Shown here: piece by piece, positions 1 to 13,398 of the stretch
Numbering within the stretch: the stretch's first letter is position 1
Layout: every line of letters starts with the position of its first letter
Source of the DNA: Thereva unica
Lineage: Eukaryota; Arthropoda; Insecta; Diptera; Therevidae
Direction: 5' to 3'
Length of the DNA: 64,000 nt
Assembly: GCA_949987705.1 (NCBI GenBank)
Contig: OX465281.1
Coordinates: forward strand, 82,302,543 to 82,366,542
Position numbers and translations under genes: made by a program
The notes under the pieces: generated by a model
Database searches by the model: none
What the model was told of the DNA's origin: nothing
Seen by the model: only the letters and a program-made list of their open reading frames with translations

Positions 1-359
1 TTTTTTAGAGAATTAACGTCAGCAAATACCCAGCGACATCTAACCGCTGATTCATACAGTTGAAGAAAACATTAATTGGGAAGGCGTGTGTTAATAAGTA
101 ATTCATATTCTTGAGACTTTTTTTTGCTGGATTTGTTTACCTACTTCTCAAAAATAATTATAGTGTTTTAAAAGCATTTATTTTATGGTGGCTTCAAGTT
201 ATTATTGTATTTATGTGCAATTAAATCCCAGATCGAAACTGTCTGACAAACCTAAGTTAAATGTTGTCAAGTATTCTCTGTCAAGTTTGTGTACTTAAGT
301 GGAATATTTTGTTTTTAATGTACAATGTCGGACAAATGTTACATGAGGGATTAAAGAAG
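1..359. other. No recognised feature
   Basis: AT-rich sequence with only short open frames that lack recognisable motifs. It forms the left flank of the hAT-like element that follows, including the 8-bp duplication TAAAGAAG at 352-359. Confidence 0.5.
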
Positions 360-1301
360 CAGAGCCGGCGTTTGACTTTTTTGCGCCCGGTGCAGTATGG
401 CATATTGCGCCCCATCATTTTTGTTCATTTTTTGATGCGATCAACACACACAAACACTCTTAGGAGTTCCTTTATTATATCGAAATTGCGCCCCGTCCAA
501 TTTCGCCCGGTGCAAATATACCAATTGCACCTATGAAAGCTTCGCTAACTTGCTTTTGCGCTGAGTTTGCTTACGCTTTAGCTTTACAAAACTCTTCTGC
601 TAATGCTGTTTAATACTCTAGAATGTTTTTCGGTGTTGGCTGCGAAAATTTATAGTACTATACACTCGAATCTCCATAATAGAAGTCTCTATATAGTTTT
701 CCAACCCTTATTTTAAAGGATAATAGGTTATCACTGCACTGCATGTATTAGTTTCTACCGTAGAATCTTGTATAGAAAAAAACAGTCCACCTAACAGCCT
801 TACTGGACATAAAAGGCGCTTTCAACAACTTTAGAACAGATGCGATCCAGATGTTTCTCGCCAATTAGAACGACTAATACGAATTACAAATCAAGAACTA
901 TGGCACCGTGCCAACCGAGAAAGGATAGATGACAAAATCAGACGAACTTAATGGAATTGGACTGGCCACACCTTGCAGGAGGCAACTAGAAACTCTTTAT
1001 AACGAACTCCTCTAAAACGAATTTTTCCCTATAGAGAACAATATTCATTTGGCCTTAGCTAATGGTTGAAATAAAATTTTATGAAAAATGAATTTTCTTT
1101 ACAGCGTACTTTTCTTATAACGAACATATATTTGTGGCAAGTACGGGTTCGTTATAGAGGGGTTTTACTGTATATATGACGGCAACATTTGTTCAATTTT
1201 TCTTTTTCTTTTTTGGAGTTTTAGATGTTTTAAAAATTTTATTTTCTGAAATTGCGCCCGGTGCAAGTGCGCCATTTGCACCTATGAAAGTGCCGCCCCT
1301 G
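360..1301. mobile_element. hAT-like non-autonomous element
   Basis: The element starts CAGAGCCGGC and ends GTGCCGCCCCTG, which read inwards as imperfect inverted termini of the hAT type (CAG..G). It is flanked on both sides by the 8-bp duplication TAAAGAAG (352-359 and 1302-1309), the hAT target length. The motif GCGCCCGGTGCA recurs near 383, 503 and 1254, and GCACCTATGAAAG occurs near 527 and at the right end, so it may be a composite of two related copies. It encodes no transposase that I can see and contains a short reverse-transcriptase relic. Confidence 0.75.
859..990 (+). pseudogene. Relic of non-LTR reverse transcriptase C-terminal region
   Basis: The frame starting at 859 reads ITNQELWHRANRERIDDKIRRT, a stop, then WNWTGHTL. 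This is the pattern seen downstream of the RT domain in RTE-like endonuclease/RT elements (NQELW..., then K/RWxWIGHTLR). At least one in-frame stop (TAA) is present, so it is a dead fragment. It lies inside the hAT-like element 360-1301. Confidence 0.55.
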
Positions 1302-1489
1302 TAAAGAAGCATAAAGAAAGAAGAAGAAAGAAATTTGTTAAGTGCATAATTAGAAAATTGCGATATTTTAGAATAAACATGTACTTAAACTTAGTATGAA
1401 AATGTACGCGCATTAGCAGTTATACCTCTTTGGCGTAATTTTAAGACTAATTTTTAATAATTTGCATATTTCTTGGATTTTTTTATTTT

Positions 1490-2360
1490 CGTGCGTGGCC
1501 GACACGCTTTAGCCTGTCGGCTATACCGGATTCTAATTCTAGCTAAAATCAACGTACTAGTCGATCCATTAGGCCTAACTACAAAAGTCTTAAGATGGCC
1601 TAAGATGCCTCATCAAATTCTCTTAACACTGGATAATTTTCTGTCAAAACATAATGAATCTTAAGCTTTCCATGCGTCGCCAGCTGGATCAGCTTTTATC
1701 TACCTGCTAATACTGCTGGTATTTCTAAGCTCTTCCTTTTGGTTTCTTTCCGCCTTAGCTTCTGACTGAGGATATTTAGCATCTCCCCCACTTTATTCCA
1801 TATATAACCTGATCTTACTATTGTAGTCTATGACGGTCTCTGCTCTTAGGGGTGCCTGAGCTGTCGGTTGTAGTTCAGCTAATTCGGCTCGGCTAATCTC
1901 GTCGGTGTTCTCTATGACATTTAGAAATGCCGGGCATTCCGAGGAGTCATCTTGTCCGAACCGATGGAGGTATGCCCTGGGACACATGATCGTTCAGGAA
2001 ATGTGCGAGGCCGTAACTAACCTCTTCATGATCTCTCGTGACCCATCCCTCCACGTTTGTTATAAGACTGTGAGTCTATCGACTTTGGGTGAACTTATTC
2101 CCCTTCCTTTCCCTAAAATAAGCGACACTTCTAAAGAATGGTCACTTGAATTGGTTAGGGTAACTGAAATATGATACGAAGAGTTTCATAGTAAGGACAT
2201 CGTATCAGGCAAATACAGCATCAATGGTGGTGCCGTGTCCTCTTTGTGAAACCAATCGATCATTATTCATGATCAGATTTACATGTTCGTGGGGAAAGTT
2301 AATAAGTGGACCCGAATCTTCGCTTCTGCCAAGAAACTCTCCTCAATCTTTTGTGTTTCA
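1490..2360 (-). pseudogene. 3' end of R1/I/LOA-like LINE, family A copy 1
   Basis: On the minus strand a frame at 1987-1793 reads RAYLHRFGQDDSSECPAF followed by a degenerate equivalent of the DHVLFECPRLAE segment. This is the C-terminal zinc-finger-like tail typical of R1/I/LOA-type ORF2 proteins. The sequence is shared with 48170-48905 (opposite strand) and, in part, with 19105-19565. The shared block covers the end of the coding region and a 3' untranslated part. Frameshifts and loss of conserved cysteines show it is dead. Confidence 0.65.
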
Positions 2361-2559
2361 AAATTCAAAAACTGGATTTTTGATTTGGAGTCTTGTAAAT
2401 TGAGACTGTTTCACTCGGTGTAATAATATTAGTAGTGTCGTACACATTTTGATATATGATAATTCTTCCAGCTCGAACGTTTGATCATTGAGTGGTATTT
2501 AATGGTGTTTTAGGGGGGGGGGGGGGGTGAGACCAAAGTTATTTAATTTTATACGTAAA

Positions 2560-2880
2560 CTTTAATTAGGCAAGAAGAAAACCGGGGAGACAACACCGCG
2601 AAATGCAGGATTCCTTGTAGCTAAGACACTACACTACGAATTAGAGAGGGAGTAAGGGAGTCCAAGGATGTGCGATGCTTGGGAGCTAAGTGGGACGAGT
2701 GTTCTAAGGGCCGATCTGATGGACCCATAACTCATACCAATTGTGAAAAAGTGGATTATAAAAAACATAACGAACTGAGTTACTACCTCACGCAGTTCTT
2801 GAGTGGCATGGAGGTTATATGACACACCTTCAGCACTTTAGGTTGGATGATAACGGTTCTACCCAGAATATCAATCGAAA
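2560..2880 (+). pseudogene. Relic of LINE RNase H/C-terminal region
   Basis: Plus-strand translation gives KKWIIKN, then ELSYYLTQFLSG, then, after a frame change, GYMTHLQHFRLDD. In R1/LOA-type ORF2 proteins this order (WxxRKHGEL, YYLTQFLSGHG, YLHRFGLDDSPxC) lies just before the terminal cysteines. The frame change and stops make it a relic. An 18-G run lies upstream near 2514-2528. Confidence 0.5.
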
Positions 2881-4900
2881 GATAATTTGAATAGCTACAA
2901 CTTTATAATTTGATTTTTTTCGATCCGAAGTCACATTTTTCTTTTATTCGCTTAAAAGCGGTTTTTACACCTTACGGGATTTTTTAGGTTAGGTTCGCCA
3001 TTCCAAAATCCGAAAAAGAAAACGCTATCTTTTTTAGAATTTTGTTTCCTATATGACCATATTTTTTGTGTTCTGATCGTAATTAACGCAGAAATTACAT
3101 GGAACTATTTTAGATTAATTGGACTATAAAGCCTAAGCGTTTCTTTTAAAAATCAGAAGCGTAAAAGTTTCCATACACACCTCCATGCACGCCTACGTTG
3201 TCCACAAAAGCTTTTTACTTCTGAAGTATGCTTTTTCGTGTAATTTGGCCCAAAAGGAAATATGTCAACGAAATTGTTTATAGTTTTTATTTAGCACTTA
3301 TCAAAGTAAAAAACGATTGGAACGTCTTCTTTTGCTCTTTTATTTGCCACGTAACATGAACTACGGTACGAATTACAGCCTCTAGACAAAGTCTTACTGC
3401 AAACTCTTTCAAAACCAAGTTATTTTTTAAAGTGAATATTATATGTACCTACTTGGAAAAAGCCTTAAAGTTTATTGGTAGTAATAATATAATCCACGAT
3501 CAAATTTTCACGGCGAGCGAAAGAACGGGACTGAAGTGCCAATAGAATAGTATTGATTTTTGTATCGGGCCAAATAATTTATTGATTGAGCTAAAGAAAC
3601 CATTTTTATAAATGAATACAATTTTAACAAACTAAATTTGATTTAGCAGATACCTATAGGCCTTATTTGTTAGCTGTCAATTACCCTTCATTTCTTGTAC
3701 TGATAATTAAATTATTTATTGATAATAATTAATTTGGGTTTTATTTCTTTACAATTTTACATATAAAAGAAAATTGCACTAAAAATTAGAAAATTATAAA
3801 CCCAGATTAACAGTGGCTGTATCTAATCCGAAAAGCAACCTACTATCGTGGAGAACCAATTTTAATTCAATTTCTCAAACCAAAGCAAAAGCTTTGGCGC
3901 TGCATGCAAATTTTTTTGTGTTTTGGAGACAACCGCCTTATTCGTCAATTCATCCAAAAACACTAAAAAAATTTTCAAAAGTAGATAGTGAAAGGGGAAC
4001 TAGACATTTCGACGAATGCTTCGCCGACGTATTTTATCAGCTGTATCAAAAATTCTTTATTAAAGTTTTTCTATTTAAGGCAAGCCTCGCAATGACGCTT
4101 TGTAAATAAATAAACAACAGAGCGTCACCTAGTTTCTTAAAGTTTTTACCAGAAATAGCAGAATTTCCAATAAAAAAAACCCACCAGCAATTTATACCGG
4201 GATTACCTCTAATATCCAAAAACCGGTTTTTATTGTAATAATGAGATGCACAACATAGAACCCAGAGCAAAGATCGTACTGTGATCCTTCACCGATTAAT
4301 GTCTGGTTTTTTAGTCAGGGGATTTACTAGCCCAGGTAAAATTTCTGAGACGTAGATGAAAACAACAATTATTTCAGTAGTAGTCTAGTTAAATGGTGCA
4401 AAAAGCGCCATCTGAACATTTTATGAAATCAGCATTTTTTTTTTTCATTTGAATGTGTGTGGGGGGCTGGTTCGGAGTATAAAACCGAGTTTTCAGGATC
4501 TGGAGGCATGTCCTTCGGTGGCCATCTTATTTTGAGTGTGAAAAACGGTTTTTCTTATATATCGGAAACCGTGAGTCCAGAATTTGAGTAAAAATATCTT
4601 TTTTAAATTATTCGAATTATCTCCAACTTTCGTACATAATATTTTGTCGTAATATTAATAATAAAAAAGATATGGACCAAAAATGATAAAAATTATTAGT
4701 CGAGGATGAATTTTTCTATGAATGCCCATCAATTTTGTCCGCTGAAGTCGACAAGACTTTTCTCGACGAGGACACTCAAACTCCCACGGATGATAGCTGT
4801 GAACCTATCAACTTGAAATTTTGCACAAATGCATATGCCAGAACATGCAATCTGATCCTTTTTAAACAAATCAACATAGCGGTTCCAATATGACGGCCGA
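2881..4900. other. No recognised gene
   Basis: AT-rich sequence without motifs that I can assign. The longest plus-strand frame (3813-4109) has no recognisable domain and does not begin with a convincing ATG. Confidence 0.4.
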
Positions 4901-5430
4901 ATTTTGCGATTGTGTCGACCGACTCCCGGCATTGGTATCAAATGAAAGGGTGAGATAAATAGAATACAAGCTGTGAGGTGTTATTCCAAAATCAAAATGG
5001 CGGCCAACAAATAATGGTGGATTCACTTTTTGTTTACAAGCCACTCGGTATGGATATCAAATAATAAAAAAATAGGTAAAATACTATTAGTTGTGAGGCG
5101 TCGTTCCAAATTCAAGGCGCAAATACAAAATGGCGGCCAACACAAAATGGGTGATTACATTTGTCTTTACAACACAACACAAAATGGGGGGTTCTGTTTA
5201 TCTTTACAAGCCACTCGGTAGGGGTATCAAATGAAAGGGTATGACTAGTTGAATACTGTTAGCTGTGTGACGTCATTCAAAATGGCGCAAATGCAGCTTG
5301 GCTGCTAAAACAAAAGGGGATTACCTTTTGCTTCATAAGGCCCGCGTTATGTCTATTAAGTGAAAGTGTAAGACAAGTATAGAACAGTAAGCTATGTGAC
5401 GACATTTTAAATCTGATATGGGGGTCATTA
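4900..5430. repeat. Tandem-repeat block with GGTATCAAATGAAAG motif
   Basis: Degenerate units of roughly 115-170 bp each contain a TATCAAATGAAAG-like core (near 4934, 5056, 5223, 5353), a TGTGACGTCAT-like segment and an AAAATGGCGGCCAA segment. The same array recurs at 59580-59940, including a common last unit (GTAAGCT.TGTGACG followed by CATTTTAAATCT). It is a dispersed element with internal tandem repeats, not a gene. Confidence 0.7.
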
Positions 5431-5890
5431 CAAAATATCGAAAGACATATAATAGATTAAAAAGTAGAAAGCAAACTGTTTAAAAAACTAAAAAATACAG
5501 TTTTTTTAAATTAACTGAAAAGTAAAAACTAATTTTGAATGTAAAGTTTTTGTTGTTACAGCCAGTGCATTGGAACAACCTTTCGAAATGTAAAAAGCGT
5601 GGGGCGCTAACGAAAAGTAGGATAGATTAAGGGTCCCGAACATGTTTTTACCTCTTCTGTTCATCTAAAACCGAATGAAAAAAAAGAAGAAAAGTTTTTT
5701 TTTACCTTACGGAGAAAAGGGATAGATGAAAAGGGTTTCTCTGTCTTCTGTCTAAACGGAGGCACCGACGCGTAGCATGTTAACATATCGCACAAACTTT
5801 GCAATACTTAAAAGTGAAAATATAATACCTATAATCCTTTATAAAGTTAACCTTGCTTTAATAAATATATTATGCACATTTTTATATTGC

Positions 5891-6162
5891 CAGTGCCGTT
5901 CTATGGTAATTTGTGCAAACTGCAGAGGGTGTCAAGACCAAAGGGCGCCATAAAACACGAAACGCCAAAGCACAAAAACGAGAAATAACAACTGCCCTTT
6001 TCAAGATCAAATCAATGTTAGTACATAGTATCGCTACCATAAAACATAACACGCAAATTTTTATTGTTACCGACGTTCGTCTCAAGCCTTGTAAAAAAAT
6101 AACTTTAAGGACTGCATAGTCGAATTGCGCCCAGGGCGTCAAATTTTCCCCGCATGGCACTA
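5891..6162. mobile_element. hAT-like MITE
   Basis: It starts CAGTGCCG and ends CATGGCACTA (inward TAGTGCCATG). The flanks TATATTGC (5883-5890) and TGTATTGC (6163-6170) match at 7 of 8 bases, consistent with an old hAT target duplication. The interior has GGGCGCCA and GCGCCCAGGGCG motifs similar to the other hAT-like elements at 360-1301 and 61990-63437. Confidence 0.55.
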
Positions 6163-8339
6163 TGTATTGCACATTTTTCTATTGTTGTATTTTATTTCTT
6201 TTTTTGTTTACTTCTTTCATTAACTATGTAAGTATTTAAGTTGCAACATATCTACATATTTTACATATCCAAAATCTACGCGTGCAAGACCTAATCATTG
6301 ATAAATTAGTGTCATACATTTTAACTAATCGGGAGTACCTCCAAATCTTTATAAAAATTAAACCGTATAATTTTTTTTTTAAATCAACTTAGACTTCACT
6401 TTTAAATTCTTATCTGTAAAACTCTTAAGATAATGTTTAATTGCACAGCAATCAACAAGCAAGTATATAAAATATTTGCCTCCAGCTGTAAAATCATAAA
6501 ACTCTCTCCAAACGCCCTTTGAACTACTGAATTTTTCATATCAAACTGATAACATTTTAATTATTAAAAAATAAATTCCGAAATATCATAATTACAATAG
6601 GAAAATTTTTATTCCGTTGGATTTTTTTTTTCTTTTTGATTTGCATTTTTTTTTTTAATTACTGATTCAAACATGACACATAAAATTTGAACAGTTGCGG
6701 AACCATTCGCGAAAAAAAACACGATTAACGTAAAAAAAAGGTTATGTTAATTAATAAGCGCCAAAAATTTATATAATTTACACAAGTATTTTTAACTCAC
6801 TTTCTCTTGATTTTTTCATATACACTTTTAAACTCGTTTTTCACAAGATTTTTAGAGAGAACTTTTAAACCATTTGGAGCACGTGTAGTCTAAAAAAGCA
6901 CTAACTACGTAAGAAACAACCCTCAGCGGTTGAGTTATATCTAGCTATCACACCAATATACTTAGTACTACTAAACAGTCAGAGATGGACTAATGCCCAT
7001 CGATGAACTGCTTGAAGTTTCTTCAAGACAACCGGCTGTGACTCCCGTGGACACCTTATTGTAAAACAAAGTTGCACCGTTCCTTCAAGAAAGCGCTCAA
7101 GTAGCGATAGCATTGTAATCGTCATATATAATCGACTATCACACGCCGCTGTGTTTGTATTTTTTTTTACTTACCTACTGTTACTACTACTACTACTCAA
7201 TTAAGACTTAGAACTTCTGATTAAGTATTAACTAGCTAAATAGAACTTTACCCAACTAAGATGTTTACATATTCGAAATGATTTAAGAAAGTATTTTTAT
7301 CACTGTCTATTCCCCACAAAGCAGCCATCTGTTTCCACGTGTCATTCAGAAGTCACAAAATCTTAAATCTGGAGCACAACAACACAAGGTTAAATGTTAT
7401 CTGCTTCAACTTAGATGATAACATTTTATTATAAGACTAAAATTATATTCAAAATCATAAATTTTTGGTTTCTGTAAAGTATCTAGAGACATTTTTGCAG
7501 GAAAAATCGATAATTTAACTTCGGGGTTTGGCCAATTGTACGGGCGTATCTTGCTTGGAAAGAATAAGATTTGGAGTTGCAAGGTTTCCTTAGAAATGCT
7601 AGAACAAGATTCTCCTTTACCGGGGAATCTATTTTTAATAACTTGATAATACCAAGATCATCGAGCAAACACAAAAATAAAAGTTGAAATATTTATGAAA
7701 AATTAATGTTAATTTAGTGCTTTTTGTCATCTCATGTTATTCCCATTTTACACAAATATTTTTAAAATCACCGAATTAATTTATTGGAAAATTCATCATG
7801 AACTCATTCCTGAAATCTGTAGTGCACAGGTATTGTAAGGCAACATATTCATGTCAAACATTTTGATTAATCAATTTGTTTTCATGCCCTTCAATAGTAT
7901 CGACAATTACTATTCGATGTTAGTTTTTGTTATGTACAAGTATAATGATGACATAAACGTGCTCTCATCATTTTAGCCATATTTTACTATTTACTCAGTA
8001 GATTTATTTAAGTTTATGCTAAAAACCGTTATGCAATTTTGAAAATATTGAAGTTAAATGGCCGAGCTGTAGAGATTTCTGTATATAAATCACCCTTTAT
8101 ACCACAACTGCGAAATATTGCATCATACCTCAATCTAAGACCCCAGGTTCATGCCATTGATGAGTTAGTATACATAACCTCACACCTATCGACCTCTTCC
8201 GTATGGGATAGGTAGAACTTCGTGAGTAAGGGAAGAAATAAGTCAGTAAGACTTTTCTTTCAGTACCTCATTAATTTTTCAAGACCTCCCTATAAATAAC
8301 CTTTTTAGTCATTTTTCTGGTCGCTTTCGCTACATGAGC
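6163..8339. other. No recognised gene
   Basis: AT-rich, no conserved open frame or terminal repeat that I can support. The less AT-rich block 6880-7150 is the only compositional break, and I cannot assign it. Confidence 0.4.
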
Positions 8340-8748
8340 GTCTCCACGCGGCTATGCGCGGCAGATCCAACATTCCAAAATTTTCAATGTATTTCATTTT
8401 CCATGGCCCTAATAGCATTTTAAGCATAACCGATTGTGTGTGTGGGTACGGTGGTCATTTTTTCAGCACGATATCGCGTAAGCCACAAAAGATATCGACT
8501 TTTTTGAGGTGTTCGATTCGTATTAACGGAAATATGATCTGAAAAGATTTTCATAAAATTCGGTCGAGCCGTTTTTTTAGGTTTAAACGCCATAAGTGAT
8601 TGTTATACCTGCATGATATCACACGGACCAAAAATGATACCGGCTTCGTTCAAGTGCCGTTCGAAGCGTATTAACAAAAATATGATCTAAAATTTTTTTC
8701 ATAAAATTCGATCAAGCCTTTTTTTGTTTAAACGACGTTCGTCATATT
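8340..8748 (-). repeat. About 140-bp tandem repeat, reverse orientation
   Basis: Two degenerate units read TGCACGATATCGCG...AAAATTCGGTCGAGCC...GTTTAAACG. They are reverse complements of the array at 24900-25450 and of pieces at 26225-26610 and 50030-50170. The array is interrupted at 8749 by a SINE and resumes at 9233. Confidence 0.7.
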
Positions 8749-8753
8749 TGCAC

Positions 8754-9232
8754 CTTTTTTTTATGTGACAGACTAGAGCTTAGGGAAAGTCCCTTTGTAC
8801 TGTCGACAATCTATTTTTTCGTATACAATGTCGAACAGCAGCTCTAGCCGGGAGATAGAGAGAAGAGAGAGAAGAGGAGGAGAGAAGGAAGGAACTGTCA
8901 CAACCTAGCCGCGATATTTTATTCCACCTACTCGTAACCATTTCGCGACTCTGTCATCGGGTCATCGAGAACAACTCGTTGGAGTGTTATGCCTCCTGAA
9001 ACGAGTTGTATCTCATCAACCAACCGATGGCATGCGCTTGGTGGAGCGGGGAAGGACTAGGGAAGGCTATGACAAGAGGAATCAGGAATGTAAAGAGGGA
9101 AGAAGAGAGAGAAGGAAAGTTATGTAGGTGGGAAAGTGGAAAAGGCGAAGGACCGTGGGGCTGGCCGGGATTCGAACCCGGGACCTCTGGGATAGCAGTC
9201 AGGCTCCTTATCCCTAGACTACCGAGGCCATC
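8754..9232 (-). mobile_element. tRNA-derived SINE, copy 1
   Basis: Minus-strand element. Its 5' end is a tRNA-like head (9231-9158) with an A-box-like GGTAGTCTAGGG and a perfect B box GGTTCGAATCC. The body follows, and the 3' end is an A-rich tail (ATAAAAAAAA on the minus strand, 8754-8763). TGCAC flanks both sides (8749-8753 and 9233-9237). It splits a unit of the about 140-bp repeat. A second copy is at 60561-61052. Transcription would be by RNA polymerase III from the internal boxes, and mobility would depend on a LINE reverse transcriptase. Confidence 0.8.
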
Positions 9233-9420
9233 TGCACGATATCACGTGAACCAAAAACGATATCGACTTCTTTGAGGTGCCAATCGAAGAATATTAACGA
9301 AAAATTACCATTAGCCGCAGTATCTAGTGCTAAACGTATTACTATTTTGTAATAAGTCAGTTTATTTCGTCTACGGAAGCTGAACGTGTGGACCGAAGTT
9401 GACAAACCCACATCCCAACT
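9233..9420 (-). repeat. Remainder of the tandem-repeat element and its end
   Basis: Continues the repeat array after the SINE. It then matches, in reverse, 24160-24260 (AACTAGTTGGGATGTGGG, GGTCCACACG, GAAATAAACTGACTT). It marks the same outer end of a dispersed element that is seen in plus orientation at 24160. Confidence 0.65.
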
Positions 9421-9429
9421 AGTTATTTT

Positions 9430-10474
<1,045 letters not shown>

Positions 10475-11030
10475 ATATATATATATATATATATTTTTTT
10501 TTTTTTAACTTTTAGTTTGCACTATGTTTGCATTTCGAACACGAGAATGTCCAAATAATGTCGCAATATGAGCAATCGCTTAAAAAATGTTCCTTACCGT
10601 AAAGTCACACTGATACGTTCCGCAGAAGGAATAATCTGTCTAAAGCTAGAAACCAAAGTGCCTTTTTGACAAATTTTGCTGAGTCAGACGGTTTGCTCCT
10701 GGACATTTTTGGAGAAAAAAAAAGTTTTAGATAGGGGGCTATCCCCACTACCCACTAAATATAGGGTGTTTACGAAAGAAAAAAATTTATTTTTTTACTA
10801 TTTACTTAAAGTTGATTAACTCCTAGACGAATTGTAGAGTAATGTAATTAGGTTCATTTTTTAGGTATATTTTTTATATGATATTAAGAGCAGGAACTTG
10901 AGTGCCTCCGTTTGCAAGATATGTAATTAAAAAGTGTGATCAAATTCCCAATATTCTTCGTTTATATGGAAATATTCCAATATTTTAGCATTTTGGTCAT
11001 ATTTTGTTTGAACTTCCACATCCTGCCTAC
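10475..11030. other. No gene; contains copy of a dispersed repeat
   Basis: After the residual TA and T runs, 10695-10930 (TTTTTGGAGAAAAAAAA, GGGGGCTATCCCCACTACCCACT, then AGGGTGTTTACG) resembles the arms of the long inverted repeat at 20240-20480. No coding potential is seen. Confidence 0.5.
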
Positions 11031-11059
11031 CCGTCGATATTTTTCCCGCAACACACAGC

Positions 11060-12230
11060 TAGTCCGCTCGGCCCACCACATTTTCTATTTCTTGTTGAGG
11101 GGTGCCTTTGCCGGCACTGCGACCTATTTATTTGGTCTATTGTGCCATCTCCGTCTTTAAAAACCATCAAGGGTAAGGCTTCTAATATAGCGCAAACCTG
11201 ATTTTAGAAGTCACGATGGAGAAGGCTCAATCTCTTCCTCGCTGTAGCCCCACAGTCGCAGAGCAAGTGCTCCGCAGTTTCGGGAGCTGCTCCGCAGAAC
11301 CGACAGCTACAATCGGCCACCAGACCTATTGTGTTTAGATGGTAGTTAAGCGAACAGTGGCCCGTCAAGAGCTCTGTTATTATTTTTAGCTCCCACCTCT
11401 TGAGATGTAAAAGTTTGCCCGCTTTAGCTTTATCGATTTGGATGAATCTTTTAGCTTGACGGGCACCCTGGGTCCTTGTCGAGCTATGAAGAAACAGCTG
11501 GTCGACCCAATTTTTGATGGCCGTTCTAACGTGGCAGCTTGCTAAGCTACAGAAAGGTTCCGGACGGATAGGTGATGAGTTTGCGCCTACTCTAGCTGGC
11601 CCTGAATCCACATCAGCCTGACACTGTTGTTCCTGATTAGGAATTTCAGAGATGGGAGGCAATCCAGGACAGTCTTTGATGACACCCTGTGAGATTTAAT
11701 GGCCAGCAATGCAGCTTGACTGTCGAAGAAAATAACAATGTTAGAGCTATTTGGAGCTCTATTAATACATTTCTACTACACACTTGGATTGCAAGTATCT
11801 CGGCCTTAAACACAGTGGCGGTAGTGCCCAGAGCCATGGATAATTTGCTGACAGGGACATAAACACCCCGCCCTACCCCTTCATCGGGTTTGGAACCATC
11901 CATATACCAAAAGTCCGTGCTTCCTCTGAAGAGAGGCCGCCATGTTGCCACTCTGACCTACTTCGAATAATCTTCGTAAACGGTTTGTCAAAATCAAGAG
12001 TCGCAGGAATGCTGTCGGACAAAGATATCATTGGCTCTAGGTTCAGCTCCTTGAGGCCCACTCCATACCCTACATCCCTCCTTTCGCGCACAATACAGTC
12101 TAAAATTTCGTTTATATAGAACAATTCTACTGTGGAGTAAACTTCCGCCGCCAGTATTTCCGTACTCGTACAACATATTAGGACCTTCGCACACTAGTCG
12201 ACTGATTTGATATCCCAATTGCATGGTTTC
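11060..12230 (-). pseudogene. R1/LOA-like LINE fragment with RNase H domain
   Basis: Minus-strand frames in succession read FWYMDGSKPDEGVGRGVYV and TVFKAEILAI (11951-11750), the first part of an RNase H domain with its catalytic-type DGS and E. Then come AGKLLHLKRWELKIITELLTGHC and CSCRFCGAAPETAEHLLCDC (11662-11204), the tail cysteine motif. Together these are the 3' half of ORF2 from an R1/LOA-type non-LTR element. Frameshifts between the pieces show decay. The upstream part to 12230 has shorter frames, and the RT domain is missing. Confidence 0.75.
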
Positions 12231-12690
12231 ACAATAATTACGCGTGCAACAAGTTTGAAATCAAAATTAAACTTTTGTTCACATGCGAACGCAACTGATT
12301 TAATTTTAAGTCAAGAACATTTGCTAGTATTTGGACCATGACATGATCGACACACCAGACTGGTAGTATAAAAGGTGTTCCCTGGGTTTCCGGCGTAAAA
12401 AAATTATATGAAAAAGAAGAAATTCCAAATCAATTTAAATTAGGATAAAATTGTACGATACCTGGATCCCGTTTAAATATATATTTACGAACGTAACGCA
12501 ATGGTATTGGTTACATTACACCGTTGCGGAATACAGGTTACACTGCGACTCCTTCAAGCTCCACACTATTATTGTTATTATTATTATTATCATCTATATT
12601 AATAAAAGAACGCTTATGTATGCCGGCATGTATGTATGTATGTATGTATGCATGTATATATACACTGTAGTGGGCGTACCAGATATCACC
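12231..12690. repeat. Spacer with simple repeats
   Basis: Mostly unremarkable. It contains an (ATT)n-like run near 12566-12592 and a (TATG)n run near 12617-12654. Short frames through the simple repeats are not genes. Confidence 0.6.
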
Positions 12691-12871
12691 GAGAAAGAAA
12701 TTTTGTCTGTGAACTAGAACAGTACAGAGAGCGACGATCGCACCGTCCGCTGTATGGCGCAATTCACACCACGTTGCACGTACTACTACATCCTAAAGGC
12801 ATCTTGGAGCGATGAGAAGAGCACTTTCATGAATTGCTAAATGGCGAGCTAACTGAGGAATCGGAGGCTCC

Positions 12872-13398
12872 CACTGACATATAATAATGGACTGCTCATC
12901 AGCAATTATTCCCATACAAACCGATGGCACCAAAAAGGTATAGTCGACTCGCTCATCCATAAGCCCCCAAACTGACAGAAGCACTCAGAAATAAAATCAA
13001 TTAGAAAAAAATAGACGGGTATAGTGATGTTTATATCTTTTGCGTTAAATCAATTAGAAAAAAATAGACGGGTATAGTAATGTTTATATCTTTTGCTCTT
13101 TTCCCCATAGACCCCCGGATTTTGAAATACAGAATGTCAGTTGCTAAAACAGGCGTTGAGAACTTAAATCATTAATGAAAAAAAGGCATTTTAAAAGGTG
13201 AAAAAGTGAAAATAGTGTTTATTAATTTTTTTAAACAAAATATTTGTATTGTTTTAATGTTTTAAGTACGTATTTAAAAAAATGTAAATTTCAAAAGTGA
13301 TTCCGGTGTTTACATGGAGTGGAAAAAGGTTTGTAGCCTATGGAACAAATTGGTGCCATGAAAAATTCCTCATGAGCTGTCCATTCTATATGTCAGTG
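12872..13398. mobile_element. hAT-like MITE, family B copy 1
   Basis: Terminal inverted repeats begin CACTGACATATA and end TATATGTCAGTG. Both flanks carry the 8-bp duplication GAGGCTCC (12864-12871 and 13399-13406). Removing the element and one duplication joins LTEES with EAPLISK in the host RT frame. An internal direct duplication of about 54 bp lies at 12994-13100. A second copy with a different duplication is at 17095-17537. Confidence 0.85.

Noticed and set aside
2985..3000. TTAGGTTAGG, the insect telomere unit
   Set aside because: Only two units, not an array.
7483..7674. Short minus-strand frame in the 7.5-kb region
   Set aside because: 63 residues without any motif, and no convincing start.
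9158..9231. Possible tRNA gene on the minus strand
   Set aside because: It is the head of a SINE: the same head and body occur together at 60975-61052 and the anticodon stem pairs poorly.
12538..12762. Overlapping frames around 12.5-12.7 kb
   Set aside because: They are driven by (ATT)n and (TATG)n simple repeats.
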